From Rodentolepis nana (Eukaryota; Platyhelminthes; Cestoda; Cyclophyllidea; Hymenolepididae), in assembly GCA_900617975.1 (NCBI GenBank), contig UZAE01012332.1, forward strand, positions 30,889 through 45,899: a stretch of DNA of 15,011 nucleotides, in the 5' to 3' direction. Every line of letters begins with the position of its first letter. Position 1 is the stretch's first letter. The translations under genes and the position numbers were made by a program. Positions 9,101 through 15,011 of this stretch are shown here, piece after piece. The notes beneath the pieces were generated by a model. It was given only the letters and a program-made list of their open reading frames with translations, was not told where the DNA came from and ran no database searches.

Positions 9101-9310
9101 CTTAGTTTTACACCTCTCACAACTCCTTAAAACGGGGGGTTTTTTCATGCAGGTAGGGTGACCTCATTAGTGCTCCCATAAAACACGTGTCGTCGTTGCC
9201 CCCTCCCAATCCCCAGCTTGAGACCCCATTAAAAGGAGCTTCACAAAACTGGGACGTGATCTGTGAAGGAGGTGCCCGTTGGTCGGAGTTTATCAGGTCA
9301 GGTATAATTA
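9101..9310. other. GC-richer patch, unidentified
   Basis: Composition rises sharply here, with G-run and C-run words such as ACGGGGGGTTTTTT at 9133-9146 and TTGCCCCCTCCC at 9196-9207. The string CGTTGCCCCCT also occurs near 8887. This may be an old repeat fragment, a non-coding exon or a regulatory patch. No open frame supports a protein. Confidence 0.3.
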
Positions 9311-10620
9311 GATTTGTGCCAAGATAGCTTTAGTTCCAATTAAAAATCTTGAGATAACCTTTAAGGTTAACGCTTCCACTCAATTCCAAACTTTCCACCC
9401 TTTCCCTTTACACCTTAATGAATTAGGCGAAATTACACTTCCTGTCATTTAAGTTGTCTTTAATGTCTTCCAAAAACAGCACTTACTAGCTTTTGCTGAT
9501 TTTGTGTACGTTTGTATGATTTAATTTGCTATTAACAATGGCGATCGTTATTCAAGCGTTATAGAAGTTTTATGAAAAAGGTTCTTACAGTATGTTTTTT
9601 TCAAGAGGGAAAAAAGTAATGAACTCCTAGTTCATATCCAGTTCATATGTTTCAATTTTGCAACTAAGTTAAAAGTAGGATAAGGGTATTCAATAATGGT
9701 TGGGAGGGGGGAGGTAATTTTAGGCATTTTAACCAAGAAACCACGATTTCTATTTGACGAAAGTGGTGGTTATGACCTATTTGTTCCATAAAATATCCTC
9801 CACTGTTATTGAGAGGATTCGTTTGTAGTCTAATGAAGTAATATTGTAGTAGAAGTTGACTGTTATGAGCAATGGGTTTGGATTCAATTGCAATTCCTTA
9901 ACCTCAGTCAGTTCAAAATGATACTACTGCAGCGCAAGGCGCAACCTTATTGGAGCAGAACTAAGCTAATTTGTAAGATCTGACATAGTAGAGGTCGTTC
10001 GAGTGAATTCCAATTATAAATATTATAATATATTGTACATTTTTTCATATCTACCACCTTTATAGCTTCGTCAGTGATTTCATAAGCATTAAAGAAAGAA
10101 ACATATTTCAGCAAGAAGGGACATTGAAAGGGTGGTGCCACCTCTAGCCGATCTTTGAACACTACTTTGTTACAAATGTTCACTTTCTTTTGGAAGCACG
10201 CAACTATGAAGTAGAAAAGCAACCATGTGTTTGTGAAAATACACAGGCGTGCAGACCGTAGTTCTTAAAAATTTAGAAATTAAAACAATTATCACAAAAT
10301 GCATATCACTATCTTCAGAGGTGAGCATCCTAATTGCAAAATTACACCGATAATTACTTGAACTGATGAAGAAATTTCTCCTATAAATTAATTTCCCCGT
10401 TTTATTTCAAGATCTCGTCGTTTCATTATTTTTTTATTAAAAAGGCATAAAAATAATTTAATGATAGCCCCTTAATCTTTATAAATAATTTTAGTTAATA
10501 GCCAATGTTATTATTCCTCAAAACTGATGGAGTTACGAAAACATTTGCCCCAACTGCTTCATAGACAAATTAGATGGAGTACTAAGAATTGCACTAAATA
10601 CTATTGAAAAATATAATCCT
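9311..10620. other. Unrecognised AT-rich spacer with one coding-like minus-strand frame
   Basis: The minus-strand frame at 9947-10222 (91 codons) includes a stretch of even, non-simple codon composition at about 10040-10150, and an acceptor-like TTTTCTACTTCATAG lies near its start on that strand. The product is unrecognised and no donor site is convincing. The rest of the stretch shows nothing I can name. Confidence 0.3.
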
Positions 10621-10890
10621 TTAACCTTATTGGTTAAATTTCTCAAATTTCCTCCTGTTTGCCTTTTTTTCAAATCAAAATCAGCTTACTTTTGTTTGCT
10701 AGGACATGCGCGTCCAGATGTGCCCCCTAACTTGCTTATTCTTCTTTCAGGCAAAATGACTACCACATGGGAGCTGACTCATTCTACCATTCCTCCCATG
10801 ATGAGTAACCCCGGGGGTGATGAGGTCATCAGATTCCCACTTTTTGCCCCACTGGGCAGGGCAAAATTTGTATGACGACCGATTTATAAT
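10621..10890. other. GC-richer patch with imperfect stem-loop
   Basis: Open frames exist on both strands here (10630-10875 plus, 10747-10995 minus), which argues that neither is constrained. TGATGA at 10799-10804 and TCATCA at 10826-10831 bracket a CCCCGGGGG core and can form an imperfect stem-loop. No protein family or RNA gene is recognised. Confidence 0.3.
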
Positions 10891-11855
10891 TAACACCCAA
10901 AAAGTGTTGGCTTGTATACATTTGGGTAGAAATGGGCCTAGGGTCAACATTTGAATAAGAAAATGCCTACTTGTCTGAATCAATGTTGAAAACATTAAAT
11001 TCTATGGGGCTTTCTTAAATACTATGGGAAGGTAATTCATATGCTGGCGTTTTCACTGTGCCATGGCCTGGGAAAACAGGCGCCAAGAGTTGCTTGCGGT
11101 CATTTCTTCACAGACTTCAATGAAAAAGACTGAGTTTTTTCCGAGCAAAAATTTATCAATGAAGACCGGAAGAAGGACTTACAAAACGTCATGGTTAATG
11201 TTAATCAATAAAAGTACTAAAATGTCTTGACAAACAGTAGACGGATTTCTTCGTCTCTGTAAGTGGGAAAATGAAGAAGCGAAGCTGACAGTTTCTGGTG
11301 CAATCGACGTTAATTTAATTACTAACCCCTTCAATTGAAATCTGTAGAAATCAGCAAATTTGACTTGCGGAAGGAGATGAAAATCCATATTCCCATTCAT
11401 TCCTCAAGTTAAATCCTAATAATTAGGCTACCGCTTGTCTTATCGACAAATTGTATCAGAAATTATTCATTCTAATCGTTACAAACAGATACATGAGGTG
11501 TTTCACATTGAGATCTTATCAGGGGATAGTGATCATTTTGATACAAACGTATTCCGAATACTTAAAATAATTATTTATTAAATAAAATCCCTCAACAAAT
11601 TAGGTGAACTTCGAGATTAAGCTTTCTTCCCTTAATGTGATTTGTGACAGCATTTTACATACTTGTTTCGGCAATAAACCACAACTTAACCAACAGTGAG
11701 TTTAATAAGTGTTGTTTAGGCAGAACAACGTGGTCTAATTTGTTTTCTACTCAACCCAACTGCCTCATCTTGAGATTAGATATACACTCTCAAACGTTGC
11801 TAATGGCCGCCTAGATATTCGCACCACGCTTCTGATGGGGGTGCCGACATCAATA
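10891..11855. other. Unrecognised spacer before element copy 4
   Basis: Nothing supported. It contains the second occurrence of CACTGTGCCATGG (11054-11066; the first is at 3288-3300). The short minus-strand frame at 11179-11400 has no recognisable motif. Confidence 0.45.
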
Positions 11856-11866
11856 TTTTTTACCAA
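11856..11866 (+). repeat. Left target-site duplication of short element copy 4
   Basis: TTTTTTACCAA is repeated perfectly at 12235-12245, right after the end of copy 4. It sets the element's first base at the GGGG of GGGGTGTGTGATAG, the same end seen in copy 1. Confidence 0.85.
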
Positions 11867-12234
11867 GGGGTGTGTGATAGACTTACCTCATACGACAAAA
11901 AAGTCTATTACCTGGCAGATGACTTCAAACTACCATCACCCCACTCTATGTCATATTCGACTACTATCACAGTACTCATCCCACCTTTTTTCACCTTATC
12001 TAAGCCTCCACAGTACTCATCCGTCATATTCGACTACTTTCTCAGTACTCATCCCACCCTTTTTCCACCTTATCTACCTTCGTCTTCTCTTCTGTTCCCT
12101 CCCCCCTCTTGAAATTTTTACACGTTGATGTTACTTCCCTTCTGTGAAGACTAAAGTCAACTAAAGGGCTAATGATAACAATCAAAACGCCTGTATTATT
12201 ATTATCATAAAGACTGCCATTTGATATAGACAGT
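11867..12234 (+). mobile_element. Short retroelement, copy 4, rearranged but complete at both ends
   Basis: Both ends are present and flanked by a perfect 11-bp target-site duplication. Compared with copy 1 it has lost about 29 bp of the head (the CACGTGGTGCACC part). It carries a tandem duplication of about 52 bp in the middle (11951-12002 and 12024-12076) and a doubled 3' end, with a TATTATTATTAT interruption between two versions of the CAAAACGCCTG/CATAAAGACTG tail motif. The tail core AAGGGCTAATGATAA and stem-loop TGAT-AACA-ATCA (12173-12184) are intact. Overlapping open frames here come from its pyrimidine-rich repeats and are not genes. Confidence 0.9.
11951..12076 (+). repeat. Internal tandem duplication in copy 4
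   Basis: The segment from TCATATTCGACTACT through CACCTTATCTA occurs twice (11951-12002 and 12024-12076) with about nine in ten bases matching. The 21 bases between them (12003-12023) carry a third CAGTACTCATCC. Other copies in the window have the unit once, so it is copy- or lineage-specific. Confidence 0.85.
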
Positions 12235-12245
12235 TTTTTTACCAA
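12235..12245 (+). repeat. Right target-site duplication of short element copy 4
   Basis: TTTTTTACCAA is a perfect match to 11856-11866. The preceding base run also contains T, so the exact boundary could shift by one base. Confidence 0.85.
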
Positions 12246-13232
12246 TTGCGATGTAAGCATTCTTATTTGATTTAATCATCTCAACACTCAAGATAGCGAA
12301 ATTTACTAGTAAGGGCTCAAACGGGACTCAAAGAGAAGATGCCATAGAGCCTTGATCTAGTTTCTGGAGGCATTGGGTTAACTACTTTATTGTTAGGAGT
12401 TTAGTCAGTTAAGCAATGTCCAGATATTCCGAAGCTAAATGCTTATGATTTGAAATCTTATTTTTTGCTTAATTTATTGTCCACATTATTCAAATCCCGA
12501 TTTAAATAAACAGCCATGAGTAAAAAGTTAACTAGCAATGAGATTTTAAGCATTACAGATCCACTTTCAATCATACGCTTAGCTAAATATTGACTGCATT
12601 TATAGGAAAACAGAACTAATTTTGCATTCAATAACACCAGGTTAAAAGTGTACAGAAAGCAGCCAATTAGACACTCTCTATTTGCCTACAAGGCAGAACA
12701 TTAAACACTGAAAATCGATTAGTAGTGGTCCATAAATCACAAAAGATGATTTGACTTTCACTCACTCATTAACGAATACTTAAATTTTCCCATCTCCTGC
12801 CAAAGATCACATTATCATGTCCGCCTGATTAGTTAAATTAATTCTCAAGACTGTCAATTCAGTAATCTAGCGAACCTGGATCGTTAAGGGGAGCTCTATT
12901 TCAATGGAAAAGGTATTCATTCTCAAATTCATGTCAAGTAAGAAGAACTCAAGAATTTAGATCTTTACTAATGAGCAATTGTAGCTTTTTCACTTTTGGC
13001 TGAAAAAAATAGAACTGAAATGGTCCATATCCTGGTGATTTTGTAATGTCACCCAATGACCCCTATAGTTTAAGCGATTCGTCGGTCATTGGTGGAAACG
13101 AGATTGACATTAGTTGATGGATGTGATGGGGAAAGGAGAATAATTTCAGATCTTAAATGATTGAGGGATAAGGGAATTTTATAAAATTTAGAAATTTGAC
13201 TAACTGTTAATGAAGCGGGGGGCACCACGTGG
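12246..13232. other. Unrecognised spacer between element copies 4 and 5
   Basis: I see no supported gene. At 13222-13232, in front of copy 5, GCACCACGTGG matches the reverse complement of the CCACGTGGTGC head motif of copies 1 and 6. It is either chance or a tiny remnant. Confidence 0.45.
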
Positions 13233-13247
13233 ATCAGTCGCATGGGA
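13233..13247. repeat. Probable degraded target-site duplication of copy 5 (left)
   Basis: ATCAGTCGCATGGGA here resembles ATCAATCACAATGGA at 13536-13550 on the other side of copy 5, with two substitutions and compensating one-base gaps. The position is right for a duplication, but the match is imperfect and could be coincidence. Confidence 0.5.
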
Positions 13248-13535
13248 TTTAAATTAAATGACAGGCTTTATGATAGTTGACTTGGGGCTTCACAGAGGGA
13301 AGGAACGTCAAGGGCACAAAAGTCGAGGGGGGAAACAGAAGAGTCATTTACAGATATAAAAGAGATAGACACAAAGATAGAGAAAAGGGTAAGGTGAGTA
13401 CTGCGGAAATGGTAGAATATGAAATACAATCGAGCCATGGTAGTTTGAAGTCAACTGCCTGTTTATAAAGTTTCTTGTCGCATGAGTACACATTGCTTAG
13501 TGTGCACCACGTGAAGATAAGTCCATCGCGCACCC
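13248..13535 (-). mobile_element. Short retroelement, copy 5, near full length, minus strand, second subfamily
   Basis: Read on the minus strand, it starts GGGTGCGCGATGGACTTA and keeps the CACGTGGTGCAC head, the ACCATGGCTCG middle and the pyrimidine tract. It is the most diverged copy and groups with copy 3. About 18 bp of the LINE-like tail are missing: the gap falls between two ACTA direct repeats seen in copy 1, leaving AACTATCATAAAGCC and removing the AAGGGCTAATGAT core and one arm of the stem-loop. The terminal tail reads ATTTAATTTAAAT and has no clean AAAT repeats. It looks old and inactive. Confidence 0.86.
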
Positions 13536-13550
13536 ATCAATCACAATGGA
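13536..13550. repeat. Probable degraded target-site duplication of copy 5 (right)
   Basis: ATCAATCACAATGGA is the imperfect partner of 13233-13247 and lies directly outside the 5' end of copy 5. Confidence 0.5.
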
Positions 13551-14707
13551 GAGTCCTTCACCCCAATTGTTGAGGACGTCCGGGACAGTAAGCGCTCCCT
13601 ACGTCTCCTACGCTCCCACCTTCTTTTGGTGTTGCAGCTGATGGTGAGGAGAGTTTATGCTTCATATGAGAAAATTACACTATCTGAATGCGGAAGCTAA
13701 TAATTAGACAAAGTTTCGATTCAGGGAATGGATAAAGAATTATATGCGTTCAATAACTCAATTCTAAATATTAATGATTTAGAAGTATTCAAGGTTTTCA
13801 CTAGCAGCACTTAGAGTATTTAAGCGTGACACGCCGTGCACGCACCAAATCTAGCTTGCAAATATTTGACGTTTATACATAATGTTCAACTCAGCAGATG
13901 TTAGACCATTGACATCACCGCAATTTGCTTGAAGACCATCAGCCACGAGTCGTAAATACTATCACTCAAAGCACATCTTACTTCTTTCAACTAATTTACA
14001 GCATTGCTTTCTTTTAAATAGAATATCGTCTGTAAATTTCCTGCTTACCTATTAGATAAAGCCAACAATATTGGTAATTTTCTATATTTAGTGGAAGGTA
14101 GGATGACAATTTATCATCTTTGTAAAGTGATTAAGCATAAAAATAGACAAATATACTTGCACGTAACCTCCTCCCATCTTGATAAAACATACCCTCATTG
14201 AGCGCATGATATAAAGCTTTTACCGATCATACCTGGAGTAAATGGCTATCTTATCATAGGAAAATGAATGATGTCTATAAAGAGTTTTCAAGGTAAACTT
14301 TGCTGTAACTGATGTAAGTTGATGGTAATTTACTTGATGACAGAAAGTGAAATATAACCCAACATTTTGCACATATCATTTTTATCATCCACGCACGGTG
14401 TTATACAGATTATAACTCCATAACGATGAAATAGCTACATAGCCTCTATTCATCAAGCTCCAGTTGCTAGATTTCATTTAAGGGCATCTAGTTTAGAGTT
14501 GAAATAATGAGGCTAATGTGAGATGAAGACCACTTAAGATCACTAAAATAAACATAAGTCTTAATCCCCAATGACTCGCTAATTCGTTTGCTGCAATACA
14601 CCTAATTTTTAATCTCTCTTGCTCAATGCTGTTCTCAAAAAACACTCAATCCGTTTGCTCGAATCACATTTATATCAATCAAAATGCAGAAGTAGATTTA
14701 CCTGTCA
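13551..14707. other. Unrecognised spacer before element copy 6
   Basis: A GC-richer patch at about 13550-13645 contains a 31-codon open frame (13546-13641) and an acceptor-like TTCTTTTGGTGTTGCAG at 13621-13637. Neither is enough for a gene call. The rest is AT-rich with no nameable feature. Confidence 0.45.
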
Positions 14708-15011
14708 GGGGTGTGCGATAGACTTACCTCCACGTGGTGCACTCTGGGCAACGTATACTCATACGGCAAAAAAGTCTATTGACTGGCAGTTGATTTCTGA
14801 CATCAAACTACCATCACCTCACTCTATGCCATATTCGACTATTTCACAGTACTCACCTCACCTTTTTTCTACCTTTGTGTTTGTCTCTTACATCTTTGAA
14901 ACACTCTTCTGTTCCCCCACCCCCCCCCTCTCAACTTTTTTTACTTTGATGTTCCTTCCTCTCCGTGAAGCCTGAAGTCAACTAAAGAGTTAATGATAAC
15001 CATCAAGACGC
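14708..15011 (+). mobile_element. Short retroelement, copy 6, cut by the window edge
   Basis: It begins GGGGTGTGCGATAGACTTAC exactly as copy 1 and matches it at about nine in ten positions by eye through the head, the TATTCGACTA region, the pyrimidine tract and the LINE-like tail. The tail stem-loop reads TGAT-AACC-ATCA at 14994-15005. The sequence ends at CAAGACGC, before the expected CTGCCATTT and A-rich repeats. The open frame running in from 14619 crosses the element boundary and is not a gene. The left flank ends TTTACCTGTCA, the likely target-site duplication, whose partner would lie beyond the window. Confidence 0.9.

Noticed and set aside
3288..11066. CACTGTGCCATGG at 3288-3300 and 11054-11066 as a second repeat family
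   Set aside because: Thirteen bases plus a loose GGAAA neighbour are not enough, and the flanks do not align.
11835..12128. Overlapping plus-strand frames of 97 and 80 codons, and a minus-strand frame to 12260
   Set aside because: They lie within short-element copy 4. The Ser/Pro/Leu-rich translations come from its duplicated pyrimidine tract, and equivalent frames in other copies are broken.
13222..13233. GCACCACGTGGA as the head of a seventh element copy
   Set aside because: Only 12 bases match, centred on a palindrome, and nothing to its left resembles the element body.
13277..13533. Open frames on both strands over copy 5, and likewise 3571-3913 over copies 2 and 3
   Set aside because: They are retroelement sequence with no coding function, and the frames differ between copies.
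14619..14975. 118-codon plus-strand frame
   Set aside because: It runs from flanking DNA across the boundary of copy 6 into its pyrimidine tract, so it is an accidental frame.
1..15011. tRNA or rRNA genes, CRISPR arrays, DNA-transposon terminal repeats
   Set aside because: I looked for B-box-like GTTCGANTC strings, regular spaced repeats and paired long inverted ends. None were found apart from the retroelement inverted pair at 3511-3957.

Overview
This is AT-rich, gene-poor DNA from a eukaryotic nuclear genome. There are no operons, ribosome-binding sites or dense ORFs, and almost every open frame is short and starts or stops arbitrarily. The identifiable content is retrotransposon-derived. 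The one recognisable protein fragment is the C-terminal end of an I-superfamily-like non-LTR retrotransposon (RNase H plus CCHC cysteine motif), of a style common in arthropods. I therefore infer an arthropod, probably an insect, but I cannot name the species and the host assignment is an inference.

Layout. Positions 1-903 are unrecognised. A 5'-truncated LINE insertion lies at 916-1503, flanked by a 12-bp target-site duplication (TSD) at 904-915 and 1504-1515 with 11 of 12 bases matching. It carries one in-frame stop at 1051-1053 and ends in a TAA-repeat tail. Six copies of one short dispersed element of about 290-370 bp follow: copy 1 at 2202-2512 (+), copy 2 at 3511-3720 (-), copy 3 at 3721-3957 (+), copy 4 at 11867-12234 (+), copy 5 at 13248-13535 (-) and copy 6 from 14708 off the right edge (+). 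Copies 2 and 3 sit head to head as an inverted pair. Between 3958 and 11855 I see no gene or repeat I can name, only small palindromes and some local GC-richer patches.

The main discovery candidate is the link between the two element types. The last ~55-60 bp of the short element match the last ~55-60 bp of the LINE insertion, including an exact 15-base core, AAGGGCTAATGATAA. Both types carry LINE-style TSDs of 11-14 bp (14 bp perfect for copy 1, 11 bp perfect for copy 4). This fits a non-autonomous element mobilised in trans by that LINE through a shared 3' tail. Every copy contains internal T-runs that would stop RNA polymerase III, and I see no convincing tRNA head. A Pol II-transcribed, RIME-like deletion derivative is therefore as plausible as a classical tRNA SINE. 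The copies fall into two subfamilies (1, 2, 4, 6 versus 3, 5). Five of six keep a small tail stem-loop, TGAT-NNNN-ATCA, whose four-base loop varies while the stem does not.

No host protein-coding gene, rRNA, tRNA or CRISPR array could be supported. The stretches without annotation may be intergenic or intronic.
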